From: Ferriphaselus amnicola
Lineage (GTDB): Bacteria; Pseudomonadota; Gammaproteobacteria; Burkholderiales; Gallionellaceae
NCBI RefSeq assembly: GCF_000974685.2
Contig: NZ_AP018738.1
Location: 186,001-250,000 of the forward strand
Length of the DNA: 64,000 nt
Reading direction: 5' to 3'
Both the position numbers and the translations under genes were made by a program. The notes under the pieces are model-generated. The model made no database searches, had not been told where the DNA came from, and saw nothing but the letters and a program-made list of their open reading frames with translations. Of the stretch, positions 34,614-43,646 are shown piece after piece (within the stretch, counting starts at the first letter, position 1; each line of letters opens with the position of its first letter).

Positions 34614-35713
34614 TGCTTCGCTTTCTCGTGGGCCATGCGGTAGGCGCGCACTGCTTCAATGCTGCCATTGATGTCCGGCAGTTCGATGTTGATGTTTGCC
34701 GTACTCATCTTCTGCAAAGCGGTGAGTGCTTGCTTGCCATCCGTCGAATTAGCATCGAAGTAGCGCTTGACCCAGTCGGCCGCCGCTTTGAGATCGTTGC
34801 GGAAGCTGGTCTCGTCACGGGACAGCAAGGCTAACCGTGCAGACAGCAGGCGAAGTTTCAAATTCTCGCGCAGGAAGAATGATTCGGTCGGCGACAGTAA
34901 GGGCATCTCGCGCTTGCGCATGTCCTCGATGCGTACCATGTTGCGGGCTTCCTGCCAGATTTCGCGCCACAGGTGCTGCCAACTGTTTTCGTTGGTGGGC
35001 GTGGTGATCGGTGTAAGCATAGTCGGCTTGGCGGAGGTGGTCTGGCTGACTTCGTGATTCAGCGGGATGATTTCAGCTGCAACGATTAGGTTGTCGAGTC
35101 GCAAGGTGATGCCTGCCGTATCCACGGCGGGCAGGGTGCGCAACCTATCCATGTCGCCGTTGATGGACTTGCGCAGATTGTTCAGCGCAGGCCTATCCAT
35201 GCGCTGCAAGCGACCATCTGCCTGCTGCATGGCGATCAGTGCCGCCTTGACGTTGGCTGAGAGTTGTAGCTGTTGAGAGGCGATCATCAGCATCTGCTCG
35301 ACCTCGGCTAGCGCTGTCTCGTCGCGGTTGCTCGACATTTCCTGATACAGCGTCTCCAGTGCGGCGCGCTCACTTTGCGCTTCGGCATTGGCGCTTTCCA
35401 GTGCGGTGACCTTGTTGGTCAGCGCGCTCAGCGACTCCTGACTTTGCTTGACCAGCACCTGATTGGCCTTGTTATTGCCATCCATCTCGGTCAGGCGCTT
35501 GGCCAGTTCCTGCTGCAAGGTGTTGAGTTGGTGATGCGCATCGAACCATTGCCACACGAAGATGGCTAGCACGAGCGTCAACGTCATCTGGCCGATGCTG
35601 AGATTGGATAAAAAGTCGAACACGCTCCGCGTGCGTGCGATGCGCAGGGCGGCGGCATCCGGTGAGGAGTGTGGTTCGGGGTGGCCGTTCGGTGTAGGCG
35701 TCGTTTCGCTCAT
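34610..35713 (-). CDS. hemX: HemX, uroporphyrinogen-III C-methyltransferase-like membrane protein
   Basis: 367 residues. One membrane segment (IGQMTLTLVLAIFVWQWF) is followed by a long coiled coil (LNTLQQELAKRLTEMDGNNK onward) and a helical HemX domain. Despite the traditional name it lacks the methyltransferase fold. The ATG at 35713 overlaps the hemD stop by 4 bases; the longer frame starting at 35737 is less likely. Probably an accessory factor for the tetrapyrrole enzymes encoded upstream. Confidence 0.92.
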   Translation of the reverse strand: MSETTPTPNGHPEPHSSPDAAALRIARTRSVFDFLSNLSIGQMTLTLVLAIFVWQWFDAHHQLNTLQQELAKRLTEMDGNNKANQVLVKQSQESLSALTNKVTALESANAEAQSERAALETLYQEMSSNRDETALAEVEQMLMIASQQLQLSANVKAALIAMQQADGRLQRMDRPALNNLRKSINGDMDRLRTLPAVDTAGITLRLDNLIVAAEIIPLNHEVSQTTSAKPTMLTPITTPTNENSWQHLWREIWQEARNMVRIEDMRKREMPLLSPTESFFLRENLKLRLLSARLALLSRDETSFRNDLKAAADWVKRYFDANSTDGKQALTALQKMSTANINIELPDINGSIEAVRAYRMAHEKAKQ

Positions 35714-36480
35714 GATGATTTTCGCTGGTTTGCCCATGCTACCAAACCTGAGAGCAGGCCGTCATCACCTGTTGCAGTGATATGTACTTCGCCAAAGCCT
35801 AGTTGTTGTGCTTTTTCGGCGATGCGGGGGTGGAGGGTGAACAGCGGCAGGAGTGTGATGCGCTGTTTTTCTGTGCTATCCAGCAATTCCCACAGGTGAC
35901 TCAATGCCTCGCTGCTAGTGATTGTGAGTGCATCGGGTGTGGTAGCCAGCAAGGTGGCGGCATCGAATGTTGGCTTGGCGCGCCGATAGCATTCTGCGTA
36001 CTCAACGTGGGCGCCGCGTTGCTTGAGCGTATCGCCCAGCAACTCCCGTCCGCCGTCGCCGCGCAGGATCAACACGCGCTTTCCAGCCACATCTTGTAAT
36101 TCTGGCAGAGTGAGCAGGGACTCACTGTCGAATTTCTCCTGCGGAGCGATGATGGGGCCGACCCCGAGTTCGCGCAGTGATTGGGCGCTCCCCTGACCGA
36201 CGGTGGCGATGCGCAAATTTGATGGCAAGCCGCCGACTGATTGGATGGCGGCCATGCCGTACTGCACCGCGTTCGGGCTGATGAAAATGGCTAGTTGAAA
36301 GTCGGCCAGTCGCGCCAGTTGTGCGGCTAGTGCCTGCGGGTCAGCAGGCGGGGAGATTTCCAACAGGGGGAGCAACACCGGATTGCCGCCCAAGCGGCTG
36401 ATGCTTTGCATCAGTTTCGTCGCTTGCTCGCGCGGGCGAGTGACGACGATGTTCAATCCGGCAAGGGGCGTGTCAGTCAT
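35710..36480 (-). CDS. hemD: Uroporphyrinogen-III synthase
   Basis: 256 residues. Cyclises hydroxymethylbilane with inversion of ring D. This poorly conserved family is recognised from the N-terminal [19 protein letters not shown], the [15 protein letters not shown] block and the [20 protein letters not shown] segment. It overlaps hemC by 8 bases and hemX by 4, a tightly coupled operon. Confidence 0.93.
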   Translation of the reverse strand: MTDTPLAGLNIVVTRPREQATKLMQSISRLGGNPVLLPLLEISPPADPQALAAQLARLADFQLAIFISPNAVQYGMAAIQSVGGLPSNLRIATVGQGSAQSLRELGVGPIIAPQEKFDSESLLTLPELQDVAGKRVLILRGDGGRELLGDTLKQRGAHVEYAECYRRAKPTFDAATLLATTPDALTITSSEALSHLWELLDSTEKQRITLLPLFTLHPRIAEKAQQLGFGEVHITATGDDGLLSGLVAWANQRKSS

Positions 36481-37423
36481 TCAATGCCGCGAGGATCTCG
36501 CCAGCGCCCTGTGCCAGTAGCGCGTCGGCCACGGCATTACCCAGCGCTTCGGGGGCATCCTTGCTGCCAGCTTGCTCGGCGCGCAATACGCGACTGCCGT
36601 CCGGTGTGGCAACAAAGCCGCGCATCCTTAATTGACCATCGACCACCTCGACGAAGCCGCCCAGTGGCACTTGGCAGCTACCGGCCAGACGGCGGCTCAT
36701 GGCGCGTTCGGCTAGCACGCAGGCGGCGGTGTCGGCATGGTGCAGTGGAGCAAGCGCCTGAACTAAGTCAGCGCGATCGGCGCGGCACTCGATGCCCAAC
36801 GCACCTTGGCCGACGGCGGGCAGGCTTTCGTCAGAGGAGATCAATGCGCGGATGCGGTCGCCCAAACCCAGACGTTTCAATCCGGCAGCGGCGAGGATGA
36901 TGGCGGCGTACTGGCCCTCGTCCAGCTTGCGCAAGCGGGTCTGCACGTTGCCACGCAGCGGCTGGATCACCAAATGAGGGAAGCGGGCGCGCAGCTGGCT
37001 TTCTCGGCGCAGACTGGATGTGCCGACTACGGAGCCGGCCGGCAGCGCTTCAAGGTTGGCATGATGATTGGAGACGAAAGCATCGCGCGGATCTTCGCGC
37101 TCGCCGATGCAGGCAAGGATGAAACCATCCGGCAGGTGCATGGGGACGTCTTTGAGTGAGTGCACCGCGATGTCTGCACGCCCCTCTTCCAATGCTGTTT
37201 CCAGCTCTTTTACGAACAAGCCTTTGCCGCCGATCTTCGATAGCGTGACATCTAAAATACGGTCGCCTTGGGTGGTCATCCCTAGGATGCTGACTTCGGT
37301 TTCTGGGTATAATGCGCGCAAACGATCCCGTATATGTTCTGCTTGCCACATCGCCAAGGCGCTTTCACGCGAGGCAATGACTAGTTTAGCGGGAGCGGTG
37401 TGAGTATGGGATGCCTGGCTCAT
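36473..37423 (-). CDS. hemC: Porphobilinogen deaminase (hydroxymethylbilane synthase)
   Basis: 316 residues from the ATG at 37423 ([20 protein letters not shown]). Joins four porphobilinogen molecules. The Asp of the active site lies in [15 protein letters not shown], and the dipyrromethane cofactor Cys is in [11 protein letters not shown]. The open frame extends 16 codons upstream, but that part is not family-like. It heads the hemC-hemD-hemX-hemY operon and diverges from ppc. Confidence 0.96.
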   Translation of the reverse strand: MSQASHTHTAPAKLVIASRESALAMWQAEHIRDRLRALYPETEVSILGMTTQGDRILDVTLSKIGGKGLFVKELETALEEGRADIAVHSLKDVPMHLPDGFILACIGEREDPRDAFVSNHHANLEALPAGSVVGTSSLRRESQLRARFPHLVIQPLRGNVQTRLRKLDEGQYAAIILAAAGLKRLGLGDRIRALISSDESLPAVGQGALGIECRADRADLVQALAPLHHADTAACVLAERAMSRRLAGSCQVPLGGFVEVVDGQLRMRGFVATPDGSRVLRAEQAGSKDAPEALGNAVADALLAQGAGEILAALND

Positions 37424-37526
37424 TGAGTAGAGATTCCTGATGTCTTGATTGAGATTTTGTGCGCGGCGCATTCTAGCATGGCGTTTGCGCGCGCGTTATC
37501 GTCCATGTTGTTGAGATGCTGCTGAA

Positions 37527-40304
37527 ATGAAGACTGTAATGAACCTACTTTCCGCCCCTGCCGATTTGTCGAGCAAAGACCTGCCGCTGCGTGAAGATAT
37601 CCGCCTTTTAGGGCGCATTCTTGGCGATACCCTGCGCGAGCAGGAGGGGGCTGCGACTTTTGAGTTGATCGAGAACGTGCGCCGCACGGCGGTACGCTTT
37701 CGCAAGACGCAGGATGATCGTGACCGCGTGCAACTGGAACAAATCCTCGATGAGCTGACCCCGCGTGACACGCTGTCGGTGGTGCGCGCGTTCAGCTATT
37801 TCTCGCAGCTCTCCAATATCGCCGAAGATTTACACCACAATCGTCGTCGCCGCGCCCACCTTAAGGCTGGTTCGCGTCCGCAAGAAGGTAGTGTGCAATT
37901 GGCGCTCGACCGTTTTGAAGATGCCAAGCTCGATCCGGCTAAGCTGGATGAGTTCTTCGGTAAGGCGGTGATCTCGCCGGTGCTGACGGCGCACCCGACC
38001 GAAGTGCAGCGCAAGAGTATTCTTGATTGCCAACTCATCATTTCCGATCTGCTGGAGCAGCGTGACCGCATCGAAATGACGCCGGACGAGCTAGCCGAAA
38101 ATGAGGAAGCGCTGCGCCGCTTCGTTTTGATCCTGTGGGAGACGCGCATGTTGCGTTTCTCTAAGCTGACGGTGCAAGACGAGATCAATAACGGCCTGTC
38201 GTTCTATCGTTATACCTTCCTAGCTGAGATCCCCAAGCTGTATGCCCGTTTGGAACAGGAGCTGGAAACGCGCTTTGGACAGCCCATCGAGCTGCCTACT
38301 TTCCTGCGTGTGGGTAGCTGGATCGGTGGTGACCGCGACGGTAATCCCTTCGTGACCGACAAGGCCACGCTGGGTGCGGCGGAACGCCATTCCACGATGG
38401 TACTGGAGCACTATCTCGAAGAGACTCATCTACTGGGTACGCGCTTGTCGCTGTCCACGCGCTTGATCGAGATCAGCCCAGAGTTGGCTGAGTTCGCTAC
38501 GCACTCCCCTGACAAATCACCTAGCCGTGACGACGAGCCGTATCGCCGGGCACTGATCCTGATCTACTCACGACTGGTTACGACTGCCGAACGATTGGGG
38601 CATAAGGTCAAGCACCTGCGCCCGGTCGATCCGCACGCGGCTACGTATGCCAACGCCGACGAATTCATCGCCGACCTCGACATCCTGATCCGCTCGCTAG
38701 AATTTCATGGTGCGACCTATCTGGCACGTGGTCGTATCGCCCATCTCAAGCGCGCTGCGCAGGTGTTTGGTTTCCACTTGGCACCGTTGGATATGCGCCA
38801 ACACAGTGGTATCCACGAACAGGTGGTCAGCGAGATGTTGGCGACCAAGACCAACTACACCGAATTGAGCGAGGCCAAGCGTCGCACGGCGTTGCTAGAA
38901 GCGTTGCAAGCCGCACAACCGTTGGCGGCTGATCTCGATAAATTCAGCGAAGTGGCTCAGGGCGAACTGCGCTTGATGCACGCCGCTGCCGAGATCCACA
39001 GCCGCTTTGGCCGCGCTGCGCTGCCCAACTACATCATCTCCAAGACCGATGCCGTGAGTGATCTGCTGGAGGTGGCGCTGATGGTGCAGCAGGCTGGCCT
39101 GCTGGAAAGTGGGGCAGCGCCGTTGCTGCATCTGAACATCATCCCCTTGTTCGAGACCATTGCCGATTTGCAAGGCTGTGGCGCCATCATGGACGAGTTG
39201 TTCTCTATCCCGTTCTATCGCGACCTGCTGAAGAGTCGAGGCAACACTCAAGAGGTGATGTTGGGCTACTCCGACAGCAACAAGGATGGCGGCTATCTGA
39301 CCGCCAACTGGGAGTTGTACAAGGCCGAAGTCGAATTGGTGAAGGTGTTCGAGAAACACGGCATCGAGATGCGCTTGTTCCACGGTCGCGGCGGCACGGT
39401 CGGACGAGGTGGTGGCCCCAGCTACCAAGCCATTCTGGCGCAACCGCCGGGCAGCGTGAACGCGCAGATTCGTATCACCGAACAGGGCGAAGTCATTTCC
39501 AGCAAGTATTCCAACCCGGACATCGGTCGGCGAAATCTAGAGATTCTCGTCGCCGCTACGCTGGAAGCGACCTTGCTGCACCATCGCGGGGATGATTCCA
39601 CCATGCCGGAATTCCATCGCATCATGGAAGCCTTGAGCTTGGATGCGTTCAACGCCTATCGCAAGCTGGTGTATGAAACACCGGGTTTCACCGACTTCTT
39701 CTTTGCGGCTACGCCGATCCGTGAGATCGCCGAGTTGAACATCGGTAGTCGTCCCTCGGCACGTCGCGCCACCAATAACATTGAAGATTTGCGTGCGATC
39801 CCGTGGGTGTTCAGCTGGAGTTTGAACCGCGCGATCTTGCCGGGCTGGTATGGTTTTGGTAGCGCTGTCGAGCAGTTCCTTGCACGTGAAGGTGATGCTG
39901 GGCTGAAGCAACTGCAAGCCATGAATCAGCACTGGGCATTCTTCCGTGGCCTGCTGTCCAACATGGACATGGTGCTGTCCAAGACCGATATGGGTATTGC
40001 CTCGCGCTATGCTGAGCTAGTGCCAGATGAAAAACTGCGCAACGCAATCTTCGGCGAGATCGAGGCAGAATGGCAGCGTACCGTGGAAAGCCTGTTCGCC
40101 ATTACAGGAGCATCCACTTTGCTCTCAGATAATCCGACCTTGGCGCGTAGTTTGACGACACGCACTCCCTATATCGATCCACTGAACCACTTGCAGGTTT
40201 CGCTGTTGCACCGCTACCGTGGTGGTGATACTGATGAAAAGCTCAAGCGTGCTATCCATTTGACGATCAATGGGATCGCCGCCGGCTTGCGGAATAGTGG
40301 TTGA
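37527..40304 (+). CDS. ppc: Phosphoenolpyruvate carboxylase
   Basis: 925 residues. Replenishes oxaloacetate from PEP and bicarbonate. Signature sites: VLTAHPTEVQRKS (catalytic His), GYSDSNKDGGYLTANWELYK, and the glycine loop FHGRGGTVGRGGGP. Length and the C-terminal RNSG-type ending (GLRNSG) are normal. It is transcribed divergently from hemC; a second ATG four codons in is possible. Confidence 0.97.
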   Translation: MKTVMNLLSAPADLSSKDLPLREDIRLLGRILGDTLREQEGAATFELIENVRRTAVRFRKTQDDRDRVQLEQILDELTPRDTLSVVRAFSYFSQLSNIAEDLHHNRRRRAHLKAGSRPQEGSVQLALDRFEDAKLDPAKLDEFFGKAVISPVLTAHPTEVQRKSILDCQLIISDLLEQRDRIEMTPDELAENEEALRRFVLILWETRMLRFSKLTVQDEINNGLSFYRYTFLAEIPKLYARLEQELETRFGQPIELPTFLRVGSWIGGDRDGNPFVTDKATLGAAERHSTMVLEHYLEETHLLGTRLSLSTRLIEISPELAEFATHSPDKSPSRDDEPYRRALILIYSRLVTTAERLGHKVKHLRPVDPHAATYANADEFIADLDILIRSLEFHGATYLARGRIAHLKRAAQVFGFHLAPLDMRQHSGIHEQVVSEMLATKTNYTELSEAKRRTALLEALQAAQPLAADLDKFSEVAQGELRLMHAAAEIHSRFGRAALPNYIISKTDAVSDLLEVALMVQQAGLLESGAAPLLHLNIIPLFETIADLQGCGAIMDELFSIPFYRDLLKSRGNTQEVMLGYSDSNKDGGYLTANWELYKAEVELVKVFEKHGIEMRLFHGRGGTVGRGGGPSYQAILAQPPGSVNAQIRITEQGEVISSKYSNPDIGRRNLEILVAATLEATLLHHRGDDSTMPEFHRIMEALSLDAFNAYRKLVYETPGFTDFFFAATPIREIAELNIGSRPSARRATNNIEDLRAIPWVFSWSLNRAILPGWYGFGSAVEQFLAREGDAGLKQLQAMNQHWAFFRGLLSNMDMVLSKTDMGIASRYAELVPDEKLRNAIFGEIEAEWQRTVESLFAITGASTLLSDNPTLARSLTTRTPYIDPLNHLQVSLLHRYRGGDTDEKLKRAIHLTINGIAAGLRNSG

Positions 40305-40356
40305 GATACGGACTGTGAAGGTGGCGTGTGGTCAGGGGAGGCTACTGAACTTACAC

Positions 40357-40380
40357 AATCTATTGATTCTATGATAGATT
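40357..40380. promoter_or_regulatory. Inverted repeat upstream of the repeat-rich exported protein
   Basis: AATCTAT (40357-40363) and ATAGATT (40374-40380) form a 7-bp dyad with a 10-base spacer in an AT-rich leader. It lacks a T-run, so it is not a terminator for ppc; it may be an operator for the gene at 40450. Confidence 0.35.
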
Positions 40381-40449
40381 GATGAGATATAAAAATAAGA
40401 TTAATTGTACTTCTAGATGATTTTGTGTGACACCAAAGGGATTCTATAA

Positions 40450-42291
40450 ATGTCTAAACGCACTCCAAATTACCCAGCAGCGCTCCTGTTGACGTTGCTT
40501 TCTGGGATGCCAGCTCTGTCGATGGCATCTGAGTCTTTGATGCCGAAGATAGAGCTTCAGACCAGCGATCAGATTGGTGGGAGCTCTTCAGCCAAGAGCG
40601 CATCAGGTCACGCAAAATCGACCATGGAGCTTGAGCCAGCGCTGGAAGTGAGTGGTGCGTTAGATGTCACTGAAGCAAGTAAAGCGGAACAGTCGGCAGA
40701 GCCGGCGTCCCCAGACGAAGCTGGGGGTAGCAGCGTCAAGGCGCAGGCTAAGGCCGACGCTGAGGCTGCCCGTGAAGCAAAGAAGCAGGCGGATGCGCAG
40801 GCTAAGGCCGACGCTAAGGCTGCCCGTGAAGCAAAGAAGCAGGCGGATGCGCAGGCTAAGGCCGATGCCAAGGCTGCCCGTGATGCAAAAAAACAGTCAG
40901 ATGCACAGGCTAAGGCAGAGGCTAAAGCTGCCAGAGATGCGAAGCGCCAAGCTGATGCTGAGGCAGCTGAGAGTCAAGAGGCGCAAGTCCAAGCTCCAGT
41001 GGAAACCAAGGCTGTGACTGTGGAAACTAAGTCGGACGAGGCCCCGTCTCTTGAGAAGATTGAATTTGAAGCCAAGAAGGCGCGAGGTTCGGCCAATTTC
41101 AAGGCTAAGGCGGCTGCTGAGCTACAGTCTATCGCAGACGAAAAGGCGAAAAGCGCTCACCGTGCTCAAGGTAGGGCTGAAGATCAAGCCGATGTAGCAG
41201 CTAAAGCTAGGGCGGAAGCCAAGACTGCCGCTCGTGATGCCGCTGAAGCTAAGGTCAAGGCTGCCGACGCTGCCAAGATCGTCGCCGATCTTGAAGCGAA
41301 AGCAGCGTCTGAAGCGCTGGATAATGTCGGTTCAGGTTCGGGGGTGAGTTCGCAGACCGACGCCGCCATCGCTGCTGCCCGCGAAGATGCACGCAACGCA
41401 GATGCTGTGGCTAAGTCTCGCGCATCGACGGCTAGTAAGGCCAAGGCTGAGGCTGAGGCACAGGCTGAGGCTGCCGTGTTAGCCAACTCCAAGGCGGAAT
41501 CTCAAGCCAAGGCTGCGGCTAAAGCGGCAGAAGAGGCGCAGCTTGCTGCTCAGGATGCGGCTGTTGCCAAAGCAAGAGCCGCGACAGCAGCGCAAGCCGT
41601 AGCTGACTTTGAAGCTAAGGCGGCTAGTGATGCTATTGCCAAGGCTCAAGCTAGAGCACAAGCGGCAGCTGATGCCAAAGCTCAGGCCGATGCCGATGTC
41701 GAGGCTGCAAAGTCGGGGGCGAAGACTCGGGTTGACCCGAGTGTGGCGGTCAAGTCGGCGGTCGCTGCCCGACTTGCCCTTCCCGTCATTACCGAGCCTT
41801 ACACTGCGCTCAAGACCAAGGATGCGATTCGAGTCCCCGGATTGGACGTTGCTATCATCGGCATCTCACGTCCAGGCAAGGTGCTGGCTTCGCGCGGAGC
41901 AGGCGATCAGACCGCCAGCGTAGGTGAGTGGGTGGTGGTGTTCATTGAGTTGAGGAATTCAAGTGATGCCCCGCAGGCCGTGCTGGATTACAACTTCCAG
42001 TTCGTTTCGAGCGGTGTTGCGGCAGGCTGTCAAAATCCTGAAGCGGGCGGTTGCCGCTACTTCATCAGCGGCTTGAGCGAGGCGCGTGGTTTGTATCAAG
42101 AGTCGCGCGGGCTGACGATCTTGCACGCCAATTATGATAAGAAGGAGTTTGCCCCCGGTGCGATGGCCAGAACTGCACTGGTGTTTGATCTGCCGGTGAG
42201 TGGGTTCGGACTGAAATTCGGTATCGGAGACAGTTATGTCGATCTTGGTACCCTGAAGAATGTACCGGTGACCCCGCCCGCTGCGAAGTGA
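40450..42291 (+). CDS. Exported Ala/Lys-rich repeat protein with C-terminal globular domain, unknown function
   Basis: 613 residues. A signal peptide-like N-terminus (LLLTLLSGMPALSMASES) is followed by a long Ala/Lys/Glu/Asp-rich region. Residues about 98-169 are four near-perfect 18-residue repeats (AQAKADAKAAREAKKQAD type), encoded by 54-bp units at 40741-40956; further TolA-like Ala-rich helix continues to about residue 440. The last 170 residues are a different, beta-rich globular domain (VGEWVVVFIELRNSSDAPQA, with a CQNPEAGGCRYF Cys pair), perhaps immunoglobulin-like. This predicts a periplasmic or surface protein on a long helical stalk. AAAGGGA precedes the ATG, and a strong terminator follows. 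Confidence 0.8.
   Translation: MSKRTPNYPAALLLTLLSGMPALSMASESLMPKIELQTSDQIGGSSSAKSASGHAKSTMELEPALEVSGALDVTEASKAEQSAEPASPDEAGGSSVKAQAKADAEAAREAKKQADAQAKADAKAAREAKKQADAQAKADAKAARDAKKQSDAQAKAEAKAARDAKRQADAEAAESQEAQVQAPVETKAVTVETKSDEAPSLEKIEFEAKKARGSANFKAKAAAELQSIADEKAKSAHRAQGRAEDQADVAAKARAEAKTAARDAAEAKVKAADAAKIVADLEAKAASEALDNVGSGSGVSSQTDAAIAAAREDARNADAVAKSRASTASKAKAEAEAQAEAAVLANSKAESQAKAAAKAAEEAQLAAQDAAVAKARAATAAQAVADFEAKAASDAIAKAQARAQAAADAKAQADADVEAAKSGAKTRVDPSVAVKSAVAARLALPVITEPYTALKTKDAIRVPGLDVAIIGISRPGKVLASRGAGDQTASVGEWVVVFIELRNSSDAPQAVLDYNFQFVSSGVAAGCQNPEAGGCRYFISGLSEARGLYQESRGLTILHANYDKKEFAPGAMARTALVFDLPVSGFGLKFGIGDSYVDLGTLKNVPVTPPAAK
40741..40956 (+). repeat. Four tandem 54-bp coding repeats
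   Basis: Units begin at 40741, 40795, 40849 and 40903; the first two differ at very few bases, the last two more. They keep the reading frame, and each encodes 18 residues of charged Ala-rich helix, so copy number could change by slippage without frameshift. Confidence 0.85.
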
Positions 42292-42308
42292 TTCGTAGCA
42301 CTTCAAGC

Positions 42309-42335
42309 AGCCAGCGACGCATCGCTGGCTTTTTT
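42309..42335 (+). terminator. Strong rho-independent terminator
   Basis: AGCCAGCGA pairs with TCGCTGGCT (9 bp) around CGCA, followed by a T-run to 42335. It ends the gene at 40450 and abuts the convergent TSUP gene. Confidence 0.92.
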
Positions 42336-43137
42336 ACGCCAACGTCTTCAGTAGCATTTTAGTCGCCAAGGCGAGCAGCACGAATGCGAAGACCTTGCGC
42401 ATGGTCTCGATCGGCAAGCGATGTGCAACTTTGGCACCCAACGGGGCGGTAAGCACGCTGGCGGTGGACAAGCCGAGCAAGGCCGGCAAGAAGATGAAGC
42501 CCAGCGTGTGCGCAGGCAACGTGGCCGGATCGACCGATAAGCCAGTCAAGACGTAGCCGATGCTGCCGCCCAAAGCAATGGGCAGACCGATGGCAGACGC
42601 GGTGCCGATGGCGTGCCGCAGCGGTACGTTGCACCACAGCAAAAAGGGGACGACTAGCGTGCCACCGCCGATGGATACCAAACTACTCAGCCAACCGGTC
42701 AAGATGCCCATGCTGCTCATGCCCAGCCTGCCAGGTAGCGCACGCCCTGCATGTGGACGTAGATTCAGCAGCATCTGTATGGCAGCGAAATAGACGAAGC
42801 AAGCGAAGAAGCCCAGCAGGAAGCGTGGTGAAATATTGAGCACCGATAGCGCTCCCAGCGCCGTACCCAGAAAGATGCCGGGGGTGATTTGGCGAACCAC
42901 GTGCCACTTCACTGCGCCATGCTGATGATGTTTGCGCAGGCTGGCGAGGGCGGTGAAGAGGATGCAAGCCATGCTGGTGCCTAGTGCCAGATGTAACACA
43001 TGGTCGTTGGAGAAATGCTGGGCATCGAACAAGATGACTAGGAACGGCACCATCACCGTGCCGCCACCGATGCCGAACATACCGCCAAGGAATCCCGCGA
43101 CGGCACCTACTGCCAGATACGCCGCCAGCCACTCCAT
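42334..43137 (-). CDS. TSUP family anion permease (TauE/SafE, DUF81)
   Basis: 267-residue inner-membrane protein with about eight hydrophobic segments in two homologous halves. The paired signatures GFLGGMFGIGGGTVMVPFL and WLSSLVSIGGGTLVVPFL are diagnostic for TSUP. Members export sulfite or sulfoacetate or import organic anions; the substrate is not readable here. The start at 43137 overlaps the stop of the EVE-domain gene in TGATG, so it is preferred over the ATG at 43170. Confidence 0.9.
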   Translation of the reverse strand: MEWLAAYLAVGAVAGFLGGMFGIGGGTVMVPFLVILFDAQHFSNDHVLHLALGTSMACILFTALASLRKHHQHGAVKWHVVRQITPGIFLGTALGALSVLNISPRFLLGFFACFVYFAAIQMLLNLRPHAGRALPGRLGMSSMGILTGWLSSLVSIGGGTLVVPFLLWCNVPLRHAIGTASAIGLPIALGGSIGYVLTGLSVDPATLPAHTLGFIFLPALLGLSTASVLTAPLGAKVAHRLPIETMRKVFAFVLLALATKMLLKTLA

Positions 43138-43598
43138 CAACGAATCAGTCTTTCGGTGATAAAGCGCCACTCGGAGGGATCGAGCGGGGTGATGGATAGA
43201 CGATTGCCGCGTTGCAAGGTGCGCATACGTTCCAGCTCGGCATGGGCGCGTAACTCCGGGAGCGAGACCAGTTCGATCTTTTGTACCAGTTGCACATCGA
43301 CATTGAACCAGCGCGGAGTTTCGAGAGTGGCTTTGGGATCGAAGTATTTGCTGTTGCGGTCAAACTGGGTCGCGTCTGGGTAGGGCGTGCTGGCGACTTT
43401 GGCGATGCCGGCGATGCCGGGTGCGGCGCAGTTGGAATGATAAAACAGCACGCCATCGCCGATCTGCATCTGGTCGCGCATGAAATTGCGCGCTTGATAG
43501 TTGCGCACGCCGTACCACGCTACCGTCTGCTCAGGCAGGGCGGCGAGATCGTCGATACTGACATCAGTAGGTTCAGACTTCATCAACCAGAAACGCAT
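43137..43598 (-). CDS. EVE-domain protein
   Basis: 153 residues. EVE domains bind modified bases in DNA or RNA. Family features: MRFWLMKSEPTDVSIDDL, WYGVRNYQARNFMRD, GDGVLFYHSNCAAPGIAGIA and the terminal ITPLDPSEWRFITE. Stand-alone EVE proteins are common in Betaproteobacteria, and their cellular role is unclear. The stop overlaps the TSUP start by one base, so the two are coupled. Confidence 0.92.
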   Translation of the reverse strand: MRFWLMKSEPTDVSIDDLAALPEQTVAWYGVRNYQARNFMRDQMQIGDGVLFYHSNCAAPGIAGIAKVASTPYPDATQFDRNSKYFDPKATLETPRWFNVDVQLVQKIELVSLPELRAHAELERMRTLQRGNRLSITPLDPSEWRFITERLIR

Positions 43599-43646
43599 AC
43601 AAACTCCGAAGGAAAGGTAAAGAAAATTGGTGAGGCGTGACGGACT

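Noticed and set aside
40741-40956. CRISPR-like regular repeat
   Set aside because: The 54-bp units are contiguous without spacers and encode in-frame 18-residue repeats.
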